Shown piece by piece: positions 55,161 through 64,000 of a stretch of DNA of 64,000 bases. Numbering within the stretch: the stretch's first letter is position 1; the number at the start of each line of letters is the position of its first letter. Origin of the DNA: Sorex araneus (lineage: Eukaryota > Chordata > Mammalia > Eulipotyphla > Soricidae); NCBI RefSeq assembly GCF_027595985.1, contig NC_073304.1:214736500-214800499 (forward strand), given 5' to 3'. A model generated the notes under the pieces. That model made no database searches. It had not been told where the DNA came from and saw only the letters and a list, made by a program, of their open reading frames with translations. The translations under genes were made by a program, and so were the position numbers.

Positions 55161-55725
55161 AATGAAACACAGATTTGCAGGAGCCTCATGCCCAGAAGGC
55201 CACGGCCCGGACCACACGCTGGGGCTCTGGCTCTTCTCGTGAGCCCTGTGGAGGGGCGGCCGGGAGCCACTGCGGCTGGAGTTAGTGGCTCTTTGCAGCC
55301 CACACTGCACGCGGGAGCCCCCACCCCACCCCACAAGATCTGCCTCGTGCCATGGAGCCCAGTGTTGTCATTTGTCCAGTCGTGGGTTAGGAGGCTGCGC
55401 CTGAGTCTCGGCTTCCTTCTTGGTGCTGGAAGGCATCTGGGTTTGCATCAGAGTCAGCTCCGGCCATTAAAAAAAAAAAACCAACAGAGACAGGGCACGA
55501 AGGATGTGACATCTGTGGTGTTGAAATACCTTGTTAAATTTTCTTTTTCCTGTCAATGTAGCTCCCTAATTAAGCCTGACTCAGACTGATGTGAAGGCTT
55601 AGTTTGTATTCCCCGAACAGGCAAGGGCTGTGTCTGGCGGGCAGCCAGAGGCTGGCTTCCAGGCCAGGGGAAGCCTCGGTGGGCAGTTTATTTCCGATAA
55701 ACCATGGGGATCACCAGGATCATGT
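55161..55725. other. TTLL6 intron, unique sequence
   Basis: No element recognised besides an A-run at 55,468. Confidence 0.4.
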
Positions 55726-55729
55726 TCTT

Positions 55730-55875
55730 TGGGGGGCCGGGCCTGGTATTGCTTGGGGTCTACTCCTGGCTCTGTGCCTGGGGGATTGGGCAGTGCTTGG
55801 GGGACGTATCCCGGCCTGCCGCAGCATTGCGAAGCTGTGTGTGCCCAGCCCATTGAACCGTCTCTCTAGCCCCTA
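55730..55875 (-). mobile_element. old SINE, minus
   Basis: Diverged, ending ctctctagcccc. Confidence 0.7.
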
Positions 55876-56055
55876 GAACTGTGTTCTTCCGCAGCCCTCC
55901 AGGCTCGCTCCCCCTCCCTTTTCTGGCAAGGGTGGCCTTCTGGCTCCAGTAAGCCAAGGTGTCTGGCTTCAGTGCTTGGGAGCCCCTAGGTACCTCCCCT
56001 CCACCTGCTCGCCTCGGCTCGCTGGGCTAAAGGCCTCTCTGGTTCCTCCGTGCAG

Positions 56056-56174
56056 TGCGGAGAGCGGCCCAGCAGTATGGCCTTCGGGAGGGCGGGGAAA
56101 ACGATGACTGGACCCTCTACTGGACCGACTTCTCGGTGTCACTGGAGCGCGTGATGGAGATGAAAAGTTACCAG
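56056..56174 (+). CDS. TTLL6: TTLL6 coding exon 3 (TTL domain start)
   Basis: 119 nt, acceptor ccgtgcag, donor TACCAG|GTATCT. Encodes VRRAAQQYGLREGGENDDWT, then LYWTDFSVSLERVMEMKSYQ, the opening of the TTL fold. Near-identical to human. Confidence 0.95.
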
Positions 56175-56349
56175 GTATCTGGGTTGCAGCTGGTGCTCGG
56201 AATGTGTGCGGCACCAGCTCCCCTACCCTTGTATGATTGTGTGGTATCAGCTCCCCCTACACCACGTGTACGATTGTCCCCCAAGGGAGCTTCTGGGGTA
56301 CCCCTCCCCCTCCTCCCACCGTATTCACAAATCCTGCCCTCCCTCGCAG

Positions 56350-56480
56350 AAAATCAATCACTTCCCGGGGATGAATGAAATCTGCCGCAAGGACTTACTA
56401 GCCAGGAATATGAACCGCATGTTGAAGATGTTCCCGAAAGATTTCCACTTTTTCCCCAGGACCTGGTGTCTTCCTGTCGA
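56350..56480 (+). CDS. TTLL6: TTLL6 coding exon 4 (TTL domain)
   Basis: 131 nt, acceptor ccctcgcag, donor GTCGA|GTGAGT, phase 0 to 2. Encodes KINHFPGMNEICRKDLLARN, MNRMLKMFPKDFHFFPRTW and CLPV(D), the conserved N-terminal TTL segment preceding the ATP site. Confidence 0.96.
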
Positions 56481-56719
56481 GTGAGTGCCTGCCTGCGCCC
56501 CCTTCTCTCCTCACCATCCCCGTTTTCCCCTCCTGCCCTTGGTTCTGTGGTTGCTACTTTCCCTTCCTCTCTGCACTCCCATCTGTCTCCCTCTTTCCCC
56601 CCACCTTCATCTTGCTCTAGAGTTGAGAAAGAAAGTGAGGTGACACTGAGGGGCTGGGATGTCTTGGGGTCTGGGCCAGCCTTTTGGGTCAGATTTGGTT
56701 CTGAAAGCTATTGAGCATC

Positions 56720-56835
56720 AGTGCTTCGGAGGTCCCTCCTGGTAGTGCCTGAGGGCGGGGAGGGGCGGGCAGTGTCAGGGCTACAGCCCAAGCTTCTGGC
56801 CTGCAAAGCAGGAATTTCAGCTCTGGCCCTTATTT

Positions 56836-56886
<51 letters not shown>

Positions 56887-57150
56887 TGTTTGCTTTTTGG
56901 GTCACACCTGGCAATGCACAGGGGTTACTCCTGGCTCTGCACTCAGGAATTACTCCTGGCGGTGCTCAGGGGACCATATGGGATGCTGGGAATTGAACCC
57001 GGGTCAGCCACGTGCAAGGCAAACGCCCTACCCGTTGTGCTATCACTCCAGCCCCTGGCCCTTCTTCTATAGGGTCCCCCAAGCCTTGCCAGGAGTGATC
57101 CCTGAGCATAGAGCCAGGATAAACCCTGAGCACAGTTGGATGTGGCAAGA
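56720..57150. mobile_element. SINE group with (ATTT)n
   Basis: Old minus fragment 56,720-56,830, (ATTT)15 at 56,829-56,887, young minus copy 56,890-57,055, then a headless plus fragment 57,072-57,150. The ATTT run adjoins the tail of the young copy. Confidence 0.85.
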
Positions 57151-57209
57151 AGGCAAAATAAAACATCAAGTAGGAAGAATAGACAGATGACTTACAATCA
57201 TTATATTGT

Positions 57210-57540
57210 TGTTTTTTTTTTTTGAATAGCCTTTCTTTAGAGTACCCTCAGAAAGTAGACCATGGACCGAACATGATGGCCATTTAGTACCTATATTGCA
57301 AATGTAACATCCAAAAGGAGAGAGAAAGTAAAATGGAATATGCCTGCCGCAGAGACGGAGGGGGGGTGGGTCGTGGGGTGGGTGGGGGGAGGGATACTGG
57401 AAACACTGGTGGTGGAGAATGGGCACTGGTGAAGGGATGGGTACTCCATCATTGTATGACTGAAACGTAATCACGCAAGTTTCTAAGTCTGTAACTGTGT
57501 CTCACAAAGATCCATTTAAAAAATTAAAGAAAAAAAATGA
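57210..57540 (+). repeat. retroposon 3' module
   Basis: gtggtggagaatgggcactg, gtgaagggatgggtactcca, attgtatgactgaaacgtaa and a ttaaagaaaaaaaatga end match the tail words at 2,600-2,740 and 49,545; a longer 3' part is kept here. Probably a LINE-type 3' end. Confidence 0.6.
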
Positions 57541-57825
57541 AATACCCTCAATGCAGTGTCTGCCCTCTCACACTAGCTGCCTAGATTTCATCCTTTGTCA
57601 GGGCTTAGGCCAAAACCCCAACTCCAGATCTTCCAACTGCAAACCCAGAAAGCCAAACAACTGGCATCTTGCTATTCCTGTTGGGTGTGCATGGAACCCC
57701 ACCTCGATGCCACAGTGTTGGGTGACTGACCACCATGCGAGGTGGGATGGAGGCACAGTGAGGTCACATCCTGACAAAGGGCTACAGAACTGGTAAATGG
57801 TATTGCCTGATGAACAGCCAACACC
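57541..57825. other. TTLL6 intron, unique sequence
   Basis: Nothing recognised. Confidence 0.4.
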
Positions 57826-57829
57826 TGGG

Positions 57830-58375
57830 GGCCAATGAGATAGTTCAGTGGTCAGAGACACATGCCAGGTGTGCATTGGAATCCAGGTAGATAGCCCCAC
57901 ATGGCCTCCAGAGCACTGTTGGCAGCCCCTGGAGGCCCCTGAGCATGACCAGAGGTGGCCAGGAGGCCCCAGGGTCCAAATAGCACAGTCCAAAACACAC
58001 AGTCAAAGCACAAAGCATAACCGAGCTGAGCAAGGAACTATTAGGTCTGGTTGGTTGTGTATCATTGGGAGTGGCCTAGGGGACCCCTGAGCACTGTTTG
58101 GGAGAACCCTCCCTCCCCAAAAATAATCAGGACTGAGATCCCTCCCAAACGCCCTGTGTGTGACGCTGTCTTCCCTTGCTGGCCTCCCTGCCTCTGTGAG
58201 TTTCACAGGTGCTGTTCCACTCGATGTCCTTTTTGTTGCGGTGGTGGTTTGGGGGACACACCGGCAGTTCTCAGGGCTTACTCCTGGCTCTGTGCTCAGG
58301 GATCACTCCTGGCGGGGCTGGGGGGGGGCCTATGCAAGGCGAGCACCCCAGCCACTGTACCATTGCTTCCTCTTA
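57830..58375. mobile_element. old SINE copies
   Basis: Diverged plus copy 57,830-57,975 and a shortened minus copy 58,243-58,375; the sequence between is unique apart from a scrap at 58,060-58,110. Confidence 0.6.
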
Positions 58376-58449
58376 CACCCTCTTTGTTGTTGTAAATGTC
58401 ACGGCACTCTCCAGCTAAAGGTTTCTCTTGTTCCCTCCCTTTCTGCTAG

Positions 58450-58606
58450 CTGGGGAGATCTGCAGAACTACAGCAGGTCCAGAAAAAGTAAGACCTACAT
58501 TTGCAAGCCAGACTCGGGCTGCCAGGGGAGAGGTATATTCATCACGCGGACAGTGAAAGAAATCAAACCGGGGGAGGACATGATCTGTCAGCTCTATATT
58601 TCAAAG
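58450..58606 (+). CDS. TTLL6: TTLL6 coding exon 5 (ATP-grasp, lysine motif)
   Basis: 157 nt, acceptor ttctgctag, donor TCAAAG|GTACTT. Encodes WGDLQNYSRSRKSKTYICKP, then DSGCQGRGIFITRTVKEI and EDMICQLYISK. The KP(D)..GCQGRGI stretch is the nucleotide-binding loop of TTL enzymes. Confidence 0.97.
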
Positions 58607-59463
58607 GTACTTCCTCATCGCAGACAGCACCCCCAGCTCCAGCTGCACAGGGACGGGATGTGAAATGAGGGAGGGAGGGTGGGCGAGAGGGCCGGGTGGG
58701 GCCGAGTCCTGGCTCCTGCCTTCCTCCGACCTTTGTCAGACCACACCTTCTTTCCAGGGATGGGCTGGGTCCCCCGGCCAGAGTCCACCACCGTCCTGTT
58801 CTTGTCAGTTGCTCTGGCCTTACCTTGCCTCCGACAGATGGCAACTGGGGCCAGCAACAAAGGTGGCAGCCACACCTGATTCAGGGGTGGGGCACTCAGG
58901 AGAGAAAAGGGCAGTTACTTTTCTCCTTGGCTGTAGATCAGAGGTCACAGCAGTCTAGCCTGGTGTTTCTCAGTCTTTTCCCAATCTGTCTCTTTCCTGT
59001 AGTCTCCCTGTCCTGCTGGCTGACCTCGCAATGGCCTTTCCATTGATGAAATTTGGGAAATACCCTGGGGGCTGCCTTAGGGCCCCCATTTGAGCAACAT
59101 TGATCAGGCCCAGTGTAGGGAGACACCTGCTAGTATGCAGGTCAGCAGTGTTGGGGGCGGGGGTCTCTTGCCAAATTGTGACACTGGTGCTTCTGGAGAG
59201 GGACATGGCCTTCAACCAGGAGGGCGCTCGGCCGGGCTGCTCTGTGCCTCCAAGGGACCAGGGAGCCGAGGGCCCAGTGCTATATTAACTTCTGCAGTCA
59301 CCTGGGGGTCACCGAGCCCGCACCCCCAGCCAAGCCTCAGCCCTGTGACAGCAGACCCCATGGGAGCTGCCCTCCACCATGCCACGATGACGAGCCAGAG
59401 ATGGGCCAGCGTGGCTGTCCAGTTCTCCTGGACGCTTGTGTGTGAATGTCTTCTCTTCCCCAG
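58607..59463. other. TTLL6 intron 5
   Basis: 0.86 kb, no repeat recognised. Confidence 0.45.
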
Positions 59464-59607
59464 CCCTTCATCATCGATGGATTCAAGTTTGACCTTCGGA
59501 TTTACGTGCTGATGACCTCCTGTGACCCCCTCCGGATTTTTGTGTACAACGAGGGGCTGGCCCGCTTCGCCACAACCTCCTACTCCCACCCCTGCACAGA
59601 CAACCTG
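59464..59607 (+). CDS. TTLL6: TTLL6 coding exon 6 (ATP-grasp core)
   Basis: 144 nt, 48 codons, phase 0-0 (acceptor cttccccag, donor AACCTG|GTGAGC). Encodes [40 protein letters not shown] and SHPCTDNL. The FDLRIYVL motif carries the invariant Asp-Leu-Arg of TTL ligases. Confidence 0.97.
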
Positions 59608-60078
59608 GTGAGCTCCGGGAGCTTGTTCCCCAACCTTTGCAGGATGAAGACTAGCTCGATTCACCTGCTCCAGACCGGGGGCGTGGGGACCCCATTCTCT
59701 GTTGAGTCGGGCTGCAGTTATTTTGTCATTAGACCCTCCCAAGAGCCCTCAGAAACGGGGGTCAGTCCCTCCACTTGACTGGTGAAGAAATTAAACCCAA
59801 ATCAGATAAAGGACTTGTCCCAAGCCACATAGCTAGAGAGAAGGGAGTCTGGGACTCTGCCAGGTTGGGGATGCCCCCATGCTTCCCCTGATCCCTGAGG
59901 CCACCGTCCAGTCAGGAGGAGCTGCAGGACACCCCTCCTGCTTCCTGTTTTGCCAGCGTGAGCAGCCCTCTGACACCCCCTTTCTTTCCCTCGGCCAGCC
60001 TGGAGGCTGTGGAGGCCCCGAGCCAAGCAGGAGGCTTTGCCTCCCTCTGGGCCCACAGGCTTGTGTCTCTTTCCCCAG
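59608..60078. other. TTLL6 intron 6
   Basis: 0.47 kb, no repeat recognised. Confidence 0.45.
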
Positions 60079-60164
60079 GACGATATCTGCATGCACCTGA
60101 CCAATTATTCCATAAACAAGCACAGCTCCAATTTCATCCAAGATGACCACTCTGGCAGCAAGAG
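60079..60164 (+). CDS. TTLL6: TTLL6 coding exon 7 (HLTNYSINK motif)
   Basis: 86 nt, acceptor ctttccccag, donor AGCAAGAG|GTAAGG, ending in phase 2. Encodes DDICMHLTNYSINKHSSNF, then IQDDHSGSK. HLTNYSINK is a hallmark TTL signature. This is the last TTLL6 exon I can find in the window. Confidence 0.96.
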
Positions 60165-60393
60165 GTAAGGCTGTGGCTTCCCCTCGCTTTCCAGTCCCCA
60201 CCGCCTCAGCTGTCCCGGAGACACTGCCGCGGGGGTGCCATCTTGGGGCATGTGGTCCCACGAACTCTTTCTCTAACTCTGAACCCTGCATAGTCTCTTT
60301 CATTTCTGCCTGCTGGCTGTTAATCATTAAAAGAAGGCCACATCGTAAACCCGAGGAGGTTGAGAGGAAGTGAAACAAACTGTTTCCCCAGCA

Positions 60394-60396
<3 letters not shown>

Positions 60397-60441
<45 letters not shown>

Positions 60442-60588
60442 ACGCACACGCATATGCACACACATGCACACACAACATGCATGAACACACACATGCACAC
60501 AACCATGAACACATACATGTGCACATACATGCACAAACACGCACATATGCACACCCCCCACACACATGCACAAACACACACATCCCAA
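60397..60588 (+). repeat. (CA)n microsatellite, imperfect right end
   Basis: About 40 bp pure CA, then 150 bp of acatgcac-type degenerate repeats. Confidence 0.95.
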
Positions 60589-60930
60589 AGCAGACTTTTA
60601 TTACAGTTGTGCCTTCCAGCATCTCCAAACCAACTGATATTTGCTGATCATGAGTCTGGCAGGAGAGAAGGCTGTGCCTCATAGTTTGTTCCATGGCCTT
60701 TGTTTGGGACAGGGGAGCACCACACATGTTACTCTAATAGAGATTCTCAAACTATGTGTCACCCGGATCTGGTGTGCCGTGTGACATGTGGCCCTGGGGC
60801 CAGAGCCCTTTCATCTTCCCCAGAAGGAGGCGACATGCGAAGCCCGCCCGGCCGTGACTCCCCATGTGATGTCTCCACTCACGTTGCCGTCTAGCCTGTC
60901 CCTCGTGGATTTTAAGAGAGGGGGGAAGTC

Positions 60931-61110
60931 AGGGCTGAAATGATAGTACAGCGGGGAGGGCATTTGCCTTGCACGCGGCCGATCCGGGTTCAACCCCCAG
61001 CATCGCATATGGTTCCCTGAGCACCACCAGGAGTGATTCCTGAGTGCAGAGCCAGGAGTGACCTCTGAGCAGCATTCCAGAATGTGACCGAGAAAGCCAA
61101 AGAAAAAGAA
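60931..61110 (+). mobile_element. tRNA-derived SINE, plus
   Basis: Good copy with an aaagaaaaagaaaagaaaag tail. Confidence 0.9.
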
Positions 61111-61164
61111 AAGAAAAGAGAAGGGGGACGTGAATGGTGTGAATGAATAGGACCAGGCCGAAGG

Positions 61165-61395
61165 GGCAAGAGAGGGCCAGGGACCTGACTCAGGGGTCTG
61201 AGACGTATGTCTTACGTATCCAAGAACGTTAAGTTTGATCCCTATGTGCCTCACGTTCTCCTGAGCACTGCTGGGTGGAGCCGTGGTGGTCCCCAGCACT
61301 GGATTTGAGCAGTGCCGCATCTCAGGACCCAAGTGTTGACAAATCTGGCTTGGGACCCCTAAGCACTGCTTGGGTGCTCCCTCTACCAAAAAGGA
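61165..61395 (+). mobile_element. old SINE-like sequence, plus
   Basis: Strongly diverged (gccagggacctgactcaggg ... tcctgagcactgctgggtgg). Confidence 0.45.
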
Positions 61396-61399
61396 AAAA

Positions 61400-62840
61400 A
61401 AAAAGTGGTGGAGAGGAGGAAAAGCAAGAAGAGGCATTTCTGGAGTTTCCTAACGGTGGTGGGGGCTAAGGAGCTGGTCTGGGTGCTTTGATGTGTGTTT
61501 TCCTACCGAGTCTTCGCAGCACATTGGCAAAGGCGGGATAACGGCCCTTGTCAGGTGACGAGCTGGGAGGTGGGTGAGAGAGTTCATTTCTGAGAGGTCC
61601 ATGTTAGTTGCCCAATGCCCCAGACCTGGAGGCTGATGCTGGCCAAGACGATGGGACTTCCCAGGCTCTGCAGCCGCTGCGCTTCCTCCTGCCCCAGGCT
61701 TTGAGGGACCTTTTGGCTTCAGGGAGCCTTCCTCCCTGGGGGACAGAGTTCCAGAGACGCAGCGGAAACAGGACTAGGACAAGCCTCCCAGGGGCTGTGT
61801 CAGGCCGGGAGAAGACCATCTTGCCTTTTCAGAAGACTCCGGCGACCTTTCTTGGCCACAGCCCTCCCTCGTCCTCAGCTGGCATTGCCTGGGGTGCGGG
61901 GCCAGCCCACCCCCCTGCCTGTGGCCTGTTCATTGAGGCTCCAACTCTCACTGCTGAAGTGTCCCTGAGTCCCCAGCTCTTGGTCTGGAAAATGAGAGAC
62001 GTGAGACACCCACTTGGGAGCTTCCTGTGAGATGCTCATGGCTGTGCGGGGAGCCCCTCCGTGTGAGGGTGTGGGGTCAGTGGGCCCGTCTCCCTCCTTT
62101 GAGAGAACTGAATACCTCCTCAGCAGGTTTGGGCGGTGGCAGAGCAAATGTGAGGCCCAGGGCTAGGGTGTGGGTGTGGTGTGTTCTTCAGTCCTCCAGC
62201 TCCTCACCTCCGGCCTCTTCCTACCCATCACCTCTCTGGCGCCCCAGGCCTGGCCTCAGCATTCTGCTCTCCTCCCCCCACCCCACCTTCACCTCTAGCA
62301 GTTATTTGCTTCCTCACTAGTCTTGCCTCTCTCCCCCGAGTTCCTTCTGCCCAACTTCTGTATCCTTCCCCTCTGCTCTACAGGACTGGCACATCTGGGT
62401 CCTCTGGGATGCCTCCCCCTCCAGAGAGGCACTGAATCCTTCATGTGTCCCCTGCACCAGACCCAGAGTTCCCTCCAGCCTCACAATTGTGCCCACTGCC
62501 CTGCTTCAGGGGCTTCTGCTTGACCTCTCTGAACCTCTCTCTCTCGTCTTCGAAATAAAGTATTCAAAGTTGACCCCCACAGGCCCACCTCAAAGAGAGG
62601 CTGTCAGGATCTTTTGAGATGATGTGTATGCACAGACTTCATGTATCTCCCACGCGAGTGTATACGATATACTCAGAGCATATATGCTGTCAGATCATCA
62701 TCCTGAATTCTCATTGCTCTCACGCTCAGGAAACCAGTGTGCTCATAGGTGCCTAGAGCAGTAAGTTCAAATGCTACTAAAGCTCCACTAACCCAACAGT
62801 AACTTGATCAGACCCAATTTTGCACTATCGCTACCACTCT
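61400..62840. other. TTLL6 intron 7, unique sequence
   Basis: About 1.4 kb without recognised repeats or exons; GC-rich with C/T-rich patches at 62,190-62,350. I looked for the next TTL-domain exon and did not find it. Confidence 0.45.
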
Positions 62841-62844
62841 AAGA

Positions 62845-63395
62845 GCCAGCTTTTAACTTATTGAGCCCCTCTCTTGCTGTATGCCAGACTGTACTAAGCA
62901 ATGTATATAACTCATTTAGTTCCCATCCTTTTACTACCACCATCGCCCCCATCACCTTTATAGCCAACACCAATAGTCGTCACCACCAGTGCCACCACTG
63001 CCATCGCCAGCATCACCAGCACTTTCACCACTACCACCACCAAGTATGATTATCATTCTGATTTTGCTTTTTTTTTTCTTTTTGGGTCATACCCGGTGAT
63101 GCACAGGGGTTCCTCCTGCTCTGCACTCAGGAATTACTCCTGGCGATGCTCAAGGGACCATATGGGATGCTGGGAATTGAACCCGGGTCAGCCACGTGCA
63201 AGGCAAATGCTCTACCCGCTGTGCTATTGCTTCAGCCCCGTGATTTTGTATTTTAGAAAACTAAAATGCTTAAATATTCAGTGACTTGGCCAAGTTTCTA
63301 GAGATGGGAGGTTGTAGAGCTGGAATTCAAACCTCCCTCAGCCCTTGAGCTCCCAAGTCTATTCCCCTAACCACTAGACAGTACTGCCTGGGCTA
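62845..63395 (-). mobile_element. MIR, minus, interrupted by a SINE
   Basis: tattgagcccctctcttgct and gactgtactaagcaatgtat (62,845-62,930), then gtgacttggccaagtttcta, agagctggaattcaaacc and ccactagacagtactgcctg (63,278-63,393), are the two ends of one MIR. Between them lie CAC/CCA-rich imperfect repeats (62,938-63,045) and a young minus SINE (63,072-63,239). Confidence 0.8.
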
Positions 63396-64000
63396 TTTGC
63401 TCCTGGGTAGTCTAGAACGCTCTTTTGTTTACACTCACTGTACAGGCCTCACATGCTTAGTTCCCACCGAAATCATGGAAGGACACTCTTGAAGGCCCTT
63501 CTTTTGTCTTTCTAAGCTTCCGCGTTGCCTTCTCTGATCGGATTCTAGGTGTTGGTCCAGCCGCCTGATCACTGCAGAGTGGGTGAGACCCGTCTTCTCC
63601 GTTCCATCTTCTCTGAGATGAAACGGTTGGTTTCTCTCTCCGGGAACCAGCTGTGAGATGGGAGTATCTTTCCACCTTTGTCCTTGTGCTCTTTGCCCCG
63701 TGCATCTGCTTATCACGTCTCCCTGCTTGTGCCGTGACCCCTCGAGGGTTAGATGGGGCCCAGGCCTTGCAGGAGCTTCTCATATTGCTGAGTTCTTCCT
63801 GCTCACCCTCCCTTTGCCTTTCTTCTTTTCCTCTTCCTCCTTCCCATCTTTCCTCCTGTTCCCTCCCCTTTGTTGTTGTCATTGTTGTTATGTCCAGGGT
63901 CACACACTCAGCTGTGGTGCCCATGCCTACTGGCTGCAGTGTACCAGAGATTGTACATTTGCCGTGGCCGAAACAGCAGTGCCTGCAACAGACCCTCGGC
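63396..64000. other. TTLL6 intron 7, window end
   Basis: Mostly unique; 63,870-63,960 (ggtcacacactcagctgtgg...gtaccagagattgta) may be an old minus SINE cut by the window end. Confidence 0.4.

Larger units (their letters stand above)
41200..64000 (+). other. TTLL6: TTLL6 transcription unit (5' part, continues past window)
   Basis: Tubulin tyrosine ligase-like 6, an ATP-dependent polyglutamylase that adds glutamate side chains to tubulin in cilia and flagella. Seven coding exons (53,163-60,164) encode about 280 residues: an acidic then lysine-rich N-terminus, followed by the first half of the TTL domain with the ATP-grasp segments [28 protein letters not shown] and HLTNYSINKHS. Phases match at all junctions except for the odd acceptor at 54,666. 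The rest of the TTL domain and the tubulin-binding tail lie beyond 64,000: no exon like KLSTFSAYLED is visible after 60,164. The nearest relatives are TTLL13 and TTLL7; the N-terminal block fits TTLL6, as does the CALCOCO2 neighbour. Confidence 0.9.

Noticed and set aside
55011-55589. 192-codon plus-strand frame in a TTLL6 intron
   Set aside because: Not part of the TTL domain; flanking TTLL6 exons join in phase without it.

Overview
This is mammalian nuclear DNA, almost certainly from a shrew (Sorex type). The main evidence is dozens of copies, in both orientations, of a roughly 170-bp tRNA-derived SINE. Each has a Pol III A-box-like head (gctggagcgatagcacagcgg), a B-box-like gggttcgattcc, a conserved body (catatggtcccctgagcacc) and an A-rich tail after gtgtgacccaaaaagc. 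Older mammalian repeats (MIR, L2, L1 and LTR pieces) lie underneath. Almost all long open reading frames here are SINE, microsatellite or CpG-island artefacts. The real genes are short exons in long introns.

Left half, minus strand (about 270 to 34,960): the whole coding part of CALCOCO2 (NDP52), an autophagy receptor. Twelve coding exons with matching splice phases run from 25,671 down to 1,172. They encode the SKICH domain, the LC3C-binding LVV motif, a coiled coil, the galectin-8-binding loop and two C-terminal zinc fingers. Summed, the exons give 501 residues, or 451 if one symmetric 150-nt exon at 8,497-8,646 is skipped; human NDP52 has 446. A CpG-rich promoter at about 34,280-35,180 carries a ZNF143/THAP11-type element and a good donor for a noncoding first exon.

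Right half, plus strand (about 41,200 to beyond the window): the 5' part of TTLL6, a tubulin polyglutamylase of cilia. Seven coding exons (53,163 to 60,164) cover the N-terminus and the first half of the TTL/ATP-grasp domain. The gene continues past 64,000. A second CpG-rich island at 41,100-41,620, with CCAAT and octamer boxes and a strong donor at 41,556, is the best candidate for its first exon. The divergent CALCOCO2/TTLL6 order matches the human 17q21 neighbourhood as I remember it.

The rest is intron and intergenic sequence: SINEs (often nested), a solo ERV LTR inserted into a SINE with a 6-bp target duplication, an LTR-like element at 44.1-45.0 kb, broken MIRs and long microsatellites. 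I see no undescribed multi-gene system. The most interesting points concern the two genes: the extra coiled-coil exon and GC donor in CALCOCO2, UG and CA repeats just upstream of two of its exons, a changed galectin-8 loop and first zinc finger, and an in-frame TGA at a conserved TTLL6 splice acceptor.
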